From assembly GCF_016863475.1 (NCBI RefSeq), contig NZ_BOOY01000001.1, positions 186,001-250,000 on the forward strand: a stretch of DNA of 64,000 nt, read 5' to 3'. Source of the DNA: Spirilliplanes yamanashiensis (lineage in GTDB: Bacteria; Actinomycetota; Actinomycetes; Mycobacteriales; Micromonosporaceae). A program made the translations under genes and the position numbers. Below the pieces are notes generated by a model. It was not told where the DNA came from, searched no databases, and saw only the letters and a program-made list of their open reading frames with translations. Positions 18,202 through 26,548 of this stretch are shown in pieces. Every line of letters begins with the position of its first letter. Position 1 is the first letter of the stretch.

Positions 18202-18594
18202 TCAGGCGTTCGACCAGTCCCGCGTCGACAGGGTGAGCCGGTAGCCGTCCGGGTCCGCCACTGTCACGCCCCACCGCGCCCAGTACGCCCCCTGCTCCAC
18301 CCGGGCGCCGCCCGCCGCCACCAGCCGCTCCACCAGCCCCTCGTCGACCGGCCTCGCCAGGTACAGCACGAGCAGGTCCTCGGCGGTCGGGCGCGGCGCG
18401 ACGGCCAGGTTCGGCCCGCCCACCAGCTCCAGGTGCCAGCCGGCGCCGGGCAGCCCCACCATCAGCAGGTCGTGGTCCCCGCCCGCCGACCGGTACAGCA
18501 CGGTCAGGCCGAGGCCGTCCACATAGAACCGCTCGGCGGCGGCGAGGTCACGGGACGGGCGGGCGATCCGCAGGTGCGCACCGGGCTCGATCAT
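18202..18594 (-). CDS. VOC-superfamily (glyoxalase/bleomycin resistance-like) protein
   Basis: 130 aa in two beta-alpha-beta-beta-beta halves: HLRIARPSRDLAAAERFYVDGLGL at the start and ARWGVTVADPDGYRLTL at the end are typical VOC motifs. The family covers lyases, dioxygenases and drug-binding proteins. No neighbour narrows the substrate. Confidence 0.87.
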   Translation of the reverse strand: MIEPGAHLRIARPSRDLAAAERFYVDGLGLTVLYRSAGGDHDLLMVGLPGAGWHLELVGGPNLAVAPRPTAEDLLVLYLARPVDEGLVERLVAAGGARVEQGAYWARWGVTVADPDGYRLTLSTRDWSNA

Positions 18595-18610
18595 GACCCC
18601 AGTGTGCCGC

Positions 18611-19567
18611 CTACCGGGGCAGCCGTGCGGCGTCGGCGACGCGTTGCCGCCAGTCGGCGCGGATGGCGTCGAGCTGGGTGCGGTGCCGCGCCTCCCACGC
18701 GTCGAGGTTCCGCGCCACCTGCCGCATCGCGATGACGTACGCCGGGCGGCGGCACTCGGCGTCGGCGGCGAACACGGCGTCCATCTCGGCGAGGCCCCGG
18801 GTCCAGGCGGCGTTCGGCGGGCTGCCGTCGACCGGGGCGTCGCGGCGGTCGAGGCGGGGCTGGAAGAGGAACTCGGTGCGGTCCTGCCCGTCGATCTCGT
18901 AGCCGTACCGGTCCCTCATGCAGGGTTCGTAGGTGGCCATGGCGGCGACCAGCCCCAGGATCGGCTCGGTGAGCAGGCCCGGGAAGACCGACAGCCGGTA
19001 GGCGTCCGCGGGGGGCTCGAAGTCGTTCGGCGGCCGGTAGCCGGTGGGGCCGTTGCAGCGGTTGAAGAACGGCACGTCGGCGTCCGGAACGAGGCTGGTG
19101 CTGCCGTCGATGAGCACGCCGGCGCGCGCCCTGCGGGCGGCGGCCAGTTCGATGAGCACCGCCCGCCGGCCCCGCGCGGTGAGGGAGTCGATGACGCTGC
19201 CGAACCCGTTGCCGTAGCCGAGGTCGGCGTCGGTGAACTCGTCGTAGCGGCTGACGAACGGCAGCGGCCGGTAGGTCCGCCCGGCGGCCGCCATGCACGC
19301 CACCAGCGCGCCTTCCGCCCGGTGGTAGTTGAGCCGCTCGGCGGCCCGGTGCTCTTCCAGGTTGCCGGTGATCCGGCGGGTCAGGTCGTCGAGCCGGACG
19401 GCCGTCGCTGCCACGTCGGCCGGCACGTCGGCGGGCACGTCGGCGGGCACCGTGGGTGGCGCGGCGGGTGCCGCAGCCGGCGCCGCGGCCGGTCCCGCCG
19501 CCGCGCACGCCGCCAGGGACAGGAGGGCGCCCGCCGATGCCAGGGCCGCCACGATGCGCCGCTTCAC
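18611..19567 (-). CDS. Putative lipoprotein of unknown function
   Basis: 318 aa from GTG. Signal sequence with lipobox LSLAAC (Cys21), then a short Ala/Pro linker containing three PADV repeats. The mature domain has paired cysteines (VACMAAAG, FNRCNG, YEPCMRD, AECRRP) and many aromatic residues. I do not recognise the family. Divergent from the lipoprotein gene at 19625, 57 nt apart, so both may share a regulatory region. Confidence 0.75.
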   Translation of the reverse strand: MKRRIVAALASAGALLSLAACAAAGPAAAPAAAPAAPPTVPADVPADVPADVAATAVRLDDLTRRITGNLEEHRAAERLNYHRAEGALVACMAAAGRTYRPLPFVSRYDEFTDADLGYGNGFGSVIDSLTARGRRAVLIELAAARRARAGVLIDGSTSLVPDADVPFFNRCNGPTGYRPPNDFEPPADAYRLSVFPGLLTEPILGLVAAMATYEPCMRDRYGYEIDGQDRTEFLFQPRLDRRDAPVDGSPPNAAWTRGLAEMDAVFAADAECRRPAYVIAMRQVARNLDAWEARHRTQLDAIRADWRQRVADAARLPR

Positions 19568-19624
19568 GACCGGACCAACGATCCGGCCCTCGCCGGGGAC
19601 GCGAACCCGCTACCGTGTCCGACC

Positions 19625-20161
19625 GTGAGCCTCGTGTCCCGGCGCCGCGCCCCCGCCGCCCTCGTCCTGGCGCTGCTGCTGGCGGGCTGCGCCCCGGACG
19701 CCGCCCACGAGTCGTGCGGGCGGGCGGGCGCGGCGGACTTCGGCCCGCCGATCAGGTTCGCGATCGCGCACGACGACTACAAGGCCCGGCACGTCGGGCG
19801 CACCGCCGAGGGGCACCAGTTCTTCCTGACCCGCCCGTTCGAGATCGGCGACGGCGGCCGGGAGTTCGTGGCGCTGTACGTGTTCGACGCGGCCGGGCGC
19901 CTGCTGAGCACGGAGATCGACGCGTTCGGGCCGGGCGACGACGGGGCCGACCGGGCGCACGCCGACCGGCTCGCCGGGCTGGGCGCAGTGCGGTACGGGC
20001 GCATCGAGGTGGCGCCGTTCGGCGTGCGGCGGTTCGGCACCACGTTCGGGCTGGTGGCCCGGCCGCCCGCGGGCGCGGACGACACGTGGTGGGTCACCGC
20101 GGAGCCCGGCGACTACATGGCCTTCCCGGCGCCCTGGGACTGCGGCTGGTACGACACCTGA
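19625..20161 (+). CDS. Small putative lipoprotein of unknown function
   Basis: 178 aa from GTG; TACCGT (19611-19616) eight nt upstream suggests a near-leaderless start. Lipobox LLLAGC (about residue 20). The mature part is predicted strand-rich, with FAIAHDDYKARHVG and WWVTAEPGDYMAFPAPWDCGW. No recognised family. It ends 7 nt before the convergent 715-aa gene. Confidence 0.7.
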   Translation: MSLVSRRRAPAALVLALLLAGCAPDAAHESCGRAGAADFGPPIRFAIAHDDYKARHVGRTAEGHQFFLTRPFEIGDGGREFVALYVFDAAGRLLSTEIDAFGPGDDGADRAHADRLAGLGAVRYGRIEVAPFGVRRFGTTFGLVARPPAGADDTWWVTAEPGDYMAFPAPWDCGWYDT

Positions 20162-20168
20162 CCGCGGG

Positions 20169-22316
20169 TCAGCTGGGGTAGCCGGCCGACCGGAAGTCGT
20201 CGTCGCGGCTGCCGCCGTCCCGGCTGAAGTCCCAGCCGCCGTTGGCCTCGCGGCCCGGGCGGCCGCCGATCGCGTACCCGCCGATCTCCTGGCCGCGGCG
20301 CCAGCCGCGGAAGTAGCCGGTGGTGTGGGCGGCGATGCTGGCGGCGTCGCGGACGATGCGCAGCGGGCGCTCGTCGCGCAGCGGCGAGCCGGGCACCAGG
20401 TTGGCCTGCGGGACCCGCTTCGGCAGGCCCGCGCTGGTCTCCGCCTCGATCTTCGGCTGCGCGGCCTCCTCGGCGGCCCGCCAGCCGCTGTCCATGCTGG
20501 ACTCCCAGCCGACCTCGTTGTCGTCGGTGTGGCCGGTGAACCAGGCGGACCGCGCGGCGGCGAAGATCAGCAGGTCGCCGTCGCCCTCGTCGGGCACGGG
20601 CGGCGTGGAGCTGCGGTCGAGCGCCGTCAGGGTGGGCCGGCGCGGGGCGCCGCGGCCGTTGCGGCCCTCGCCGTCGACCAGGCGCAGGCCGCGGTCGAAG
20701 CGGGACTCGTCGGCGGCGTCGCGCTCCGGCTCGACGAGGCGCAGGGACGGCGGCTCGGCGGGCAGGTCGTCGGACTGCCACGGCGGCGGCACCCGGCCGG
20801 CGCCCGACGTGGGCGCGGGGGCGCGCTCCTCCGGGGCGGCGGGCGGGTTGACCGGCCAGTTGGCGCGGGACCCGGGCGGCGGGGCGTCGCGGCGCGGCGC
20901 CGGCATGGGCAGCGAGTAGTCGGTGACGCTCGGGGCCTGGTCCGGGACGCTGCTCGTGGGCCGGGTGGTGGGCCGCGGCGGGATGACCGTGCGCTGGCGC
21001 TCGGCGCGGGCGTTGTTGATGGCCGCGTTGGTGAGCGTGGGGCGGAACGGCTGGCCGGCCTCGGCGGGCGGCACGGTCGAGCGCGGGCCGGGCACCATGC
21101 CGGGCGGCGGGGGCGGCGGCGCCGAGACGGGGCGCGACGACGACACCGGGCGCGACGGCAGGCCGGTGGACGCGGCGGGCGCGAGCGGCGGCGGGGTGAC
21201 CGGGCGCGGCGCGACGGGCTGCGGCGCCATCGGCGGCGGGCTCAGCGGCGCGGGGGCGGTCGGCGGGGAGGTCATCGGGCGCGGCCCGGCCGGGCCGGAG
21301 ACCGGCGACGGCTCCTGGCGGGCGCGGCGGCCGCCGGAGGTGAGGTCGACGCGCTGGATGGTCGGCGCGGGGCTCTCGGCGGCGCGGCGGGCGCTGCGGC
21401 GGCCGGTGGTGGTGCCGGCGGCGGGCGGCTCGACGACGCGGGCGGACAGGGTGGAGACGAGCGAGGCGCAGGCGGCGTCGCAGGCGCGGACCGCGGCCAG
21501 GGCGTCCTGCACGGTCTCGGCGACGGCCGGGGCGAGCGCCTTGTTGACGCCGCCGCGGCGCGGCGACTCGGCGATGGCCACGCGCAGGGCGGTCACGGCG
21601 TCGCCGACGGAGCGCGGGTCGCCGACCCCGCCGTCGACCAGGGCGGCGATGACGTCGTCGGCGACCTCGGCGGCGTCGCGGCCGCGGGCCCCGGCGCCGG
21701 TGAGGCGGCCGGGCTCGGGCAGGGCGTCGAGGACGGCCATCGGCAGCGGCTGCGCCGGGTCGGGGTACGCGCGCAGCGCCGCCGGGTACAGCTCGCGCAG
21801 CACCTCGCGCAGGGCGGTGGCGGCGGCGGAACGGCCGGTCAGCATGGCGGCGTGGGCGGCCAGGACGGGCTTGTGGCCGACCAGCTCACGCGGGGTCGGC
21901 AGCGGCGTGGCGGTGAGGGCGCCGGCCTGCAGCGCGCGGGCGAGCCCGACGGCCCGCCGGTACGCGGGCGGGAACTGGATCTCCTCGGCGGAGTCGTCGT
22001 CCGCGAAGCGCTCCGCGAAGTCGTCGACGGAGTCGTCGTCGGCCACGGCGAGCGGGCGGCCCGCGGCGGTCAGCAGGGAGGTGAGCACGTGGTCGTCACT
22101 GTCGGCGGCGACGGCGGCGCTGTTCAGGCCGGAGGAGCGCTCCACGAGCAGCGCGCCGAGCCAGGCGTAACCCGCCGGGTCGTCACTGACCTCGTGCACA
22201 CCGAGCAACCGGCCTGCGTCGTCGACGACGGCGACGGTCATCCCCGGCGCGGCCGGAGTCCGACTCACCGTTGTGTCCGCCGACGCCAGACCGCAGTACA
22301 CCCGTACGAGCGCCAC
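20169..22316 (-). CDS. Orphan protein: degenerate transposase-like N-terminus, Pro-rich linker, conservon-kinase-type C-terminal tail
   Basis: 715 aa from GTG with GGAGGAGG upstream. Residues 1-215 read like the N-terminal half of an IS110-type transposase (RVYCGLASAD..., AVVDDAGRLLG, AAGRPLAVADDDSVDDFAERF), but the usual GID aspartate is Ala. Residues 300-560 are a Pro-rich disordered linker. From about 580 to 690 the order IFxxxxSAWF, SGWRAAEEA, SAGLPKRVPQANLVPG and YFRGWRRG repeats that of the CvnA tail in this window. No transposon ends are seen, so it is likely a resident gene. It forms an operon with the gene ending at 22377. Domain reading is tentative. Confidence 0.7.
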   Translation of the reverse strand: MALVRVYCGLASADTTVSRTPAAPGMTVAVVDDAGRLLGVHEVSDDPAGYAWLGALLVERSSGLNSAAVAADSDDHVLTSLLTAAGRPLAVADDDSVDDFAERFADDDSAEEIQFPPAYRRAVGLARALQAGALTATPLPTPRELVGHKPVLAAHAAMLTGRSAAATALREVLRELYPAALRAYPDPAQPLPMAVLDALPEPGRLTGAGARGRDAAEVADDVIAALVDGGVGDPRSVGDAVTALRVAIAESPRRGGVNKALAPAVAETVQDALAAVRACDAACASLVSTLSARVVEPPAAGTTTGRRSARRAAESPAPTIQRVDLTSGGRRARQEPSPVSGPAGPRPMTSPPTAPAPLSPPPMAPQPVAPRPVTPPPLAPAASTGLPSRPVSSSRPVSAPPPPPPGMVPGPRSTVPPAEAGQPFRPTLTNAAINNARAERQRTVIPPRPTTRPTSSVPDQAPSVTDYSLPMPAPRRDAPPPGSRANWPVNPPAAPEERAPAPTSGAGRVPPPWQSDDLPAEPPSLRLVEPERDAADESRFDRGLRLVDGEGRNGRGAPRRPTLTALDRSSTPPVPDEGDGDLLIFAAARSAWFTGHTDDNEVGWESSMDSGWRAAEEAAQPKIEAETSAGLPKRVPQANLVPGSPLRDERPLRIVRDAASIAAHTTGYFRGWRRGQEIGGYAIGGRPGREANGGWDFSRDGGSRDDDFRSAGYPS

Positions 22317-22376
22317 GGCGTCGTCCTCCTCCCCGGGACTCCTCGTGTGCCAACTGCAAATGCTCCCTGGTGACGG

Positions 22377-23255
22377 TCAGTCGCGCCAGTCCACGGAAGC
22401 AGAGATCTTCCCGATAATCGTGCGCCAGCCGATGCTTGCCTGTTGTGCCCCGATTTTGCGGAGGCGGCGCCGGCCGCGGAACCCGCCGAGCCCGCCCTTG
22501 GCGGCGGAACGCAGCGATTCGTCCAGGTCGTCGAGGGGGGTGCCGGGGGACAGGGCGGCGACGACGGCCTTGATCCGCAGCGCGTACGCCAGGTCGCGGG
22601 CGATCTCGCCGGCCTCGATCAGCAGCTGGTTGTCCCACGTGTCGTGGCCGCCGCGCAGGTTCTCCACGACCAGGTCCAGCTCGTAGCTGTCCTCGTCGTC
22701 GACCACCACGTCCTCGACGGTGATGCGCTCGGCGAGCGTCGGCCAGGTGTCGAGCTGGGTGAGGTCGTGCGGGGCGCCGGAGCGCACGAACGACACCAGC
22801 GACTCGGGCGACTTGAAGACGAGCAGCTTGCCCTTGTGGGTGAGGAAGAAGGGGACCTCCTCGACGGGCTCCTTCTCCTCGTCGTGGAACTCCTCCTCGG
22901 CGGGCTCGTCGCCCTCCGCGGCCTCGTCGGCGTCGGAGTCCTTGCCCTCGACGAGGGCCTTGTACTCCTCGTCGAGGATCACGACCTCCTCGTCGTCCTC
23001 GTCGTCGTCCAGGCCGGCCCGGGCGCGGGCGTCGAAGACGTCGTCCTCGTCGCTCTCGGCGACCTCGGTGCCGGCGAGCTGGTCGGACATCCGGTACGCG
23101 CGGAGGGTGAAGCCGACACCGCCCGGCAGGGCGATCTCGACGGGCGTGACCCGGGTCTGCTCCCACAGCGCGCGGTCCGCACCATCGGCGGACGAGACGT
23201 CGGACGACGAGACCTCGTCGGCGTCGGTCGGCTGCTCGGACGGCTGGCGGGCCAC
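22377..23255 (-). CDS. Acidic protein often labelled DNA primase/primosomal-like in actinobacteria; function unproven
   Basis: 292 aa from GTG at 23255, chosen because GGAGG lies five nt upstream. A longer frame reaches 23300, but a TAGGGT -10-like element (23301-23306) would put the transcript start inside it. The N-terminal block WEQTRVTPVEIALPGGVGFT is followed by a very acidic region (about 75-130), then VPFFLTHKGKLLVFKSPESL and a basic C-terminus (FRGRRRLRKIG). I see no primase catalytic motifs, so the common label is doubtful. It precedes the 715-aa gene by 60 nt on the same strand. Confidence 0.72.
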   Translation of the reverse strand: MARQPSEQPTDADEVSSSDVSSADGADRALWEQTRVTPVEIALPGGVGFTLRAYRMSDQLAGTEVAESDEDDVFDARARAGLDDDEDDEEVVILDEEYKALVEGKDSDADEAAEGDEPAEEEFHDEEKEPVEEVPFFLTHKGKLLVFKSPESLVSFVRSGAPHDLTQLDTWPTLAERITVEDVVVDDEDSYELDLVVENLRGGHDTWDNQLLIEAGEIARDLAYALRIKAVVAALSPGTPLDDLDESLRSAAKGGLGGFRGRRRLRKIGAQQASIGWRTIIGKISASVDWRD

Positions 23256-23384
23256 GGTGACCTCCGGGTGAGGTGGGATCCTGCGGGTGACTCTGGGCAC
23301 ACCCTAGTGGGCGGAGCTGAGTGCCGGTGGACCGTACCCCCGGTCAACCGATTTGGCCACACTCCGGTCGCGGGACGGCCCGCG

Positions 23385-24197
23385 TCAGAAGCCCTTCGGG
23401 TGCCAGACGGTCTTGGTCTCCAGGAACGCGGTCATCCGGCCCAGGCCCGGGTCGGCGGCCCAGTCGGCGCCGGGGCCCGGCCGCAGCACCCGCTTGAGCG
23501 TGCCCGCGGCCGCCTGCTCCAGGGCGACGGCCAGCTCGCCGTCGGCGACGCCGGTCAGGTCGAGGGCGTTGACGTCGTCGTGTGACGCCAGCCACGGCGC
23601 GATCTCCGCCGGCGACCCGGTGAGGATGTTCACCACCCCGCCGGGCAGGTCGCTGGTGGCGAGCACCTCCGCCAGCGTCACCGCGGGCAGCGGGTCGCCG
23701 GCCACGACCACCACCGCGTTGCCGGTGACGATCGCCGGGGCCACCACGCTGACCAGCCCCAGGAACGACGCCGGCGCGACGACGCCCACGACGCCGGTCG
23801 GCTCGGGCGCCGACAGGTTGAAGTACGGCCCGGCCACCGGGTTCGCGCCGCCGTGCACCTGGGCCAGCTTGTCGGCCCAGCCCGCGTACCAGACCCAGCG
23901 GTCCGTGGCGGCGTCCACGTCGGCCTCCGGCACGCCCAGCGCGGCGAACTCCGCGCGCCGGCCCTCCAGCATCTCGGCGGCCCGGTACAGGACCTGGCCC
24001 CGGTTGTACGCCGTCGCGCCCGCCCACCCCGGCTGCGCCTTGCGGGCGGCGAGCACGGCGTCGCGGGCGTCCTTGCGGGAGGCGAGGGCGACGTTCGAAC
24101 CGTCCACCAGATAGGTCCGTCCTGACTCGCTGCGGGGGAACTTCCCGCCGATGTAGAGCTTGTACGTCTTGCGGACGGCGAGGCGCTGCTCAGGCAA
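23385..24197 (-). CDS. Half-size aldehyde dehydrogenase-family protein lacking the catalytic domain
   Basis: 270 aa versus about 480 for the family. It has the N-terminal and Rossmann parts (YKLYIGGKFPRSESGR, GVVGVVAPASFLGLVS, AIVTGNAVVVVAG, LPGGVVNILTG) and the family C-terminal tail (MTAFLETKTVW), but the segment between them with the catalytic Cys is missing. It is probably not an active dehydrogenase alone. It overlaps the full-length dehydrogenase gene by 8 nt, which suggests the two products work as a complex. Confidence 0.88.
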   Translation of the reverse strand: MPEQRLAVRKTYKLYIGGKFPRSESGRTYLVDGSNVALASRKDARDAVLAARKAQPGWAGATAYNRGQVLYRAAEMLEGRRAEFAALGVPEADVDAATDRWVWYAGWADKLAQVHGGANPVAGPYFNLSAPEPTGVVGVVAPASFLGLVSVVAPAIVTGNAVVVVAGDPLPAVTLAEVLATSDLPGGVVNILTGSPAEIAPWLASHDDVNALDLTGVADGELAVALEQAAAGTLKRVLRPGPGADWAADPGLGRMTAFLETKTVWHPKGF

Positions 24198-25605
24198 GGT
24201 AGGCCTCCAGCCCGTGGCGGCCGCCCTCGCGGCCGTAGCCCGACTCCTTGTAGCCGCCGAACGGCGACGCCGGGTCGAACCGGTTGAACGTGTTCGCCCA
24301 CACCACCCCGGCGCGCAGCTTGTCCGCCACGGCCAGGATGCGCGAGCCCTTCTCCGACCAGATGCCCGCCGACAGCCCGTACGGCGTGTTGTTCGCCTTC
24401 TCCACCGCCTCGGCCGGGGTGCGGAACGTCAGCACCGCCAGCACCGGCCCGAACACCTCCTCGCGGGCGATGCGGTGCGTCTGGCTGACCCCGGTGAAGA
24501 TCGTCGGGGCGAACCAGAACCCCTGGCCCGGCAGCTCGCACGGCGGCGACCAGCGCTCGCCCTCCTGCTCGCCGACGGCGGCCAGCGCGCGGACGCGCTC
24601 CAGCTGGACGGACGAGTTGATCGCCCCGATGTCGGTGTTCTTGTCGAGCGGGTCGCCCACGCGCAGCTGCGCCATCCGCCGCTTCAGGGAGTCGAGGACC
24701 TCGTCGTACACGTTCTCCTGCACCAGCAGCCGCGACCCGGCGCAGCAGACGTGGCCCTGGTTGAAGAAGATGCCGTTGACGATGCCCTCGACCGCCTGGT
24801 CGATCGGGGCGTCGTCGAAGACGATGTTCGCCGCCTTGCCGCCCAGCTCCAGCGTGACCCGCTTGCCGGTGCCCGCCACCGACCGGGCGATCTGCCGGCC
24901 CACCTCCGTGGAGCCGGTGAACGCCACCTTGTTCACGTCGGGGTGCTCGACCAGGGTGCGGCCGGTGTCGCCGGCGCCGGTGACGATGTTCACCACGCCC
25001 GGCGGCAGCTCGGCCTGGCGGCACACGTCGGCGAAGAACAGCGCCGACAGCGGCGTCGTCTCCGCCGGCTTCAGCACCACCGTGTTGCCCGTCGCCAGCG
25101 CCGGCGCGATCTTCCACGCCAGCATCAGCAGCGGGAAGTTCCACGGGATCACCTGGCCGACCACACCCAGCGGAGTGGTGCCGTACCCCGCGTACGCCAG
25201 CTTGTCGGCCCAGCCCGCGTAGTAGAAGAAGTGCGCGGCCACCAGCGGCAGGTCGACGTCGCGCGCCTCCCGGATCGGCTTGCCGTTGTCGAGCGACTCC
25301 AGCACCGCCAGCTCGCGCGAGCGCTCCTGCACGATGCGGGCGATCCGGTACAGGTACTTCGCGCGGGCGGCGCCCGGCAGCGCCGACCAGCCGGCGAACG
25401 CGCGCCGCGCGGCCGCCACCGCCCGGTCGACGTCGGCGGGGCCGGCCACCGAGACCTCGGACAGCACCTCCTCGGTGGCCGGGTTGACCGTCTTGAACAC
25501 GCCGCCGTCGGCGGGCGCGGCGAACTCGCCGTCGATGAACAGGCCGTACGACGGCGCCAGGTCGACGATGGAACGGGACTCGGGGGCGGGTGCGTACTCG
25601 AACAT
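24190..25605 (-). CDS. Aldehyde dehydrogenase (NAD-dependent family)
   Basis: 471 aa from ATG at 25605. Complete enzyme: VIPWNFPLLMLAWK, FTGSTEVGR, catalytic base in LELGGKAANIVF and catalytic Cys in NQGHVCCAG. It starts 5 nt after deoC, so it is translated from the same mRNA. The context suggests oxidation of acetaldehyde (or a similar aldehyde) released by DeoC during deoxyribose breakdown. That substrate is inferred. Confidence 0.93.
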   Translation of the reverse strand: MFEYAPAPESRSIVDLAPSYGLFIDGEFAAPADGGVFKTVNPATEEVLSEVSVAGPADVDRAVAAARRAFAGWSALPGAARAKYLYRIARIVQERSRELAVLESLDNGKPIREARDVDLPLVAAHFFYYAGWADKLAYAGYGTTPLGVVGQVIPWNFPLLMLAWKIAPALATGNTVVLKPAETTPLSALFFADVCRQAELPPGVVNIVTGAGDTGRTLVEHPDVNKVAFTGSTEVGRQIARSVAGTGKRVTLELGGKAANIVFDDAPIDQAVEGIVNGIFFNQGHVCCAGSRLLVQENVYDEVLDSLKRRMAQLRVGDPLDKNTDIGAINSSVQLERVRALAAVGEQEGERWSPPCELPGQGFWFAPTIFTGVSQTHRIAREEVFGPVLAVLTFRTPAEAVEKANNTPYGLSAGIWSEKGSRILAVADKLRAGVVWANTFNRFDPASPFGGYKESGYGREGGRHGLEAYLA

Positions 25606-25610
25606 GGGCG

Positions 25611-26507
25611 TCAGTCCAGCGTCACGTAGTCGGGGCCGGAGTAGTGGCCGGTGCGCAGCTTGGCGCGCTGCATGAGCAGGTCGTTGAGCAGGGTCGAGGC
25701 GCCGAACCGGAACAGGTCCGGGGTGAGCCACTCCGGACCGGCCGTCTCGTTCACCATGACCAGGTACTTGATGGCGTCCTTGCTGGTGCGGATGCCGCCC
25801 GCCGGCTTCACGCCGATGCGGCGGCCGGTCTGCGCGAACCAGTCGCGCACCGCCTCCAGCATGATCAGCGTCACCGGCGGCGTCGCCGCGCTGGGCACCT
25901 TGCCCGTCGACGTCTTGATGAAGTCGGCGCCCGCGTCCATCGCCAGCCACGAGGCGCGGCGCACGTTGTCGTAGTCGCCCAGCTCGCCCGTCTCCAGGAT
26001 CACCTTGAGGTGGGCGTCGCCGCACGCCTCCTTGACCGCCACGATCTCGTCGTGGACCAGGTCGTAGCGGCCCGCCAGGAACGCGCCCCGGCTGATCACC
26101 ATGTCGATCTCGTCGGCCCCCGCGGCCACCGCCGCCCGCGTGTCGGCCAGCTTCACCTCCAGCGGCGCCTGCCCGCTCGGGAACGCCGTCGCCACGCTGG
26201 CCAGGTGCACCCCCGAGCCGCGCAGCGCCTCGGCCGCCGCCGGCACCATCGCCGGATAGACGCACACCGCCGCCACCGGCGGGCAGTCCGCCTCGGGCCG
26301 GCGCGCCTTCGCGCACAGCGCCCGCACCTTGCCCGGGGTGTCCGCGCCCTCCAGCGTGGTCAGGTCGACCATGCGGATCGCCAGGTCGATGGCCTCGGCC
26401 TTCGCCGTCGTTTTGATCGAGCGGGTGCCCAGCATCGCCGCCCGCTGCTCGGCGCCGACCCGGTCGACACCCGGCAGTCCGTGCAGCATCGCGCGGAGAG
26501 GGGTCAT
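25611..26507 (-). CDS. deoC: Deoxyribose-phosphate aldolase
   Basis: 298 aa. DEIDMVI (proton relay Asp), Schiff-base Lys in DFIKTSTGK and GVKPAGGIRT are the DeoC active-site motifs. It cleaves 2-deoxyribose-5-phosphate to acetaldehyde and glyceraldehyde-3-phosphate. It is the first gene of deoC-aldH-aldH-half on the minus strand, divergent from upp. TATGGT ends six nt before the ATG, so the mRNA is probably leaderless. Confidence 0.96.
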   Translation of the reverse strand: MTPLRAMLHGLPGVDRVGAEQRAAMLGTRSIKTTAKAEAIDLAIRMVDLTTLEGADTPGKVRALCAKARRPEADCPPVAAVCVYPAMVPAAAEALRGSGVHLASVATAFPSGQAPLEVKLADTRAAVAAGADEIDMVISRGAFLAGRYDLVHDEIVAVKEACGDAHLKVILETGELGDYDNVRRASWLAMDAGADFIKTSTGKVPSAATPPVTLIMLEAVRDWFAQTGRRIGVKPAGGIRTSKDAIKYLVMVNETAGPEWLTPDLFRFGASTLLNDLLMQRAKLRTGHYSGPDYVTLD

Positions 26508-26513
26508 AGGTTC

Positions 26514-26519
26514 ACCATA
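26514..26519 (-). promoter_or_regulatory. -10 element of leaderless deoC
   Basis: TATGGT on the minus strand ends six nt before the deoC ATG (26507); no Shine-Dalgarno sequence. A clear -35 is not visible. Confidence 0.6.
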
Positions 26520-26535
26520 TGCCGCGGGTGGCCGG

Positions 26536-26541
26536 TACGTT
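26536..26541 (+). promoter_or_regulatory. -10 element of leaderless upp
   Basis: TACGTT ends seven nt before the GTG at 26549. This favours that GTG over the in-frame ATG at 26519, which lies upstream of the hexamer. Confidence 0.5.
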
Positions 26542-26548
26542 GACGCCT

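Noticed and set aside
20169-22316. Complete IS110-type insertion sequence
   Set aside because: The transposase-like N-terminus lacks its first catalytic Asp, the C-terminal catalytic domain is replaced by a Pro-rich linker, and no element ends or duplicated target are seen.
23256-23300. GTG at 23300 as start of the acidic protein
   Set aside because: The GTG at 23255 has GGAGG at the right distance, and a -10-like TAGGGT abuts the upstream GTG, so that codon would not be transcribed.
26519-26548. ATG at 26519 as the upp start
   Set aside because: It would add ten residues not found in the family and lies upstream of the TACGTT element that positions the start at GTG 26549.
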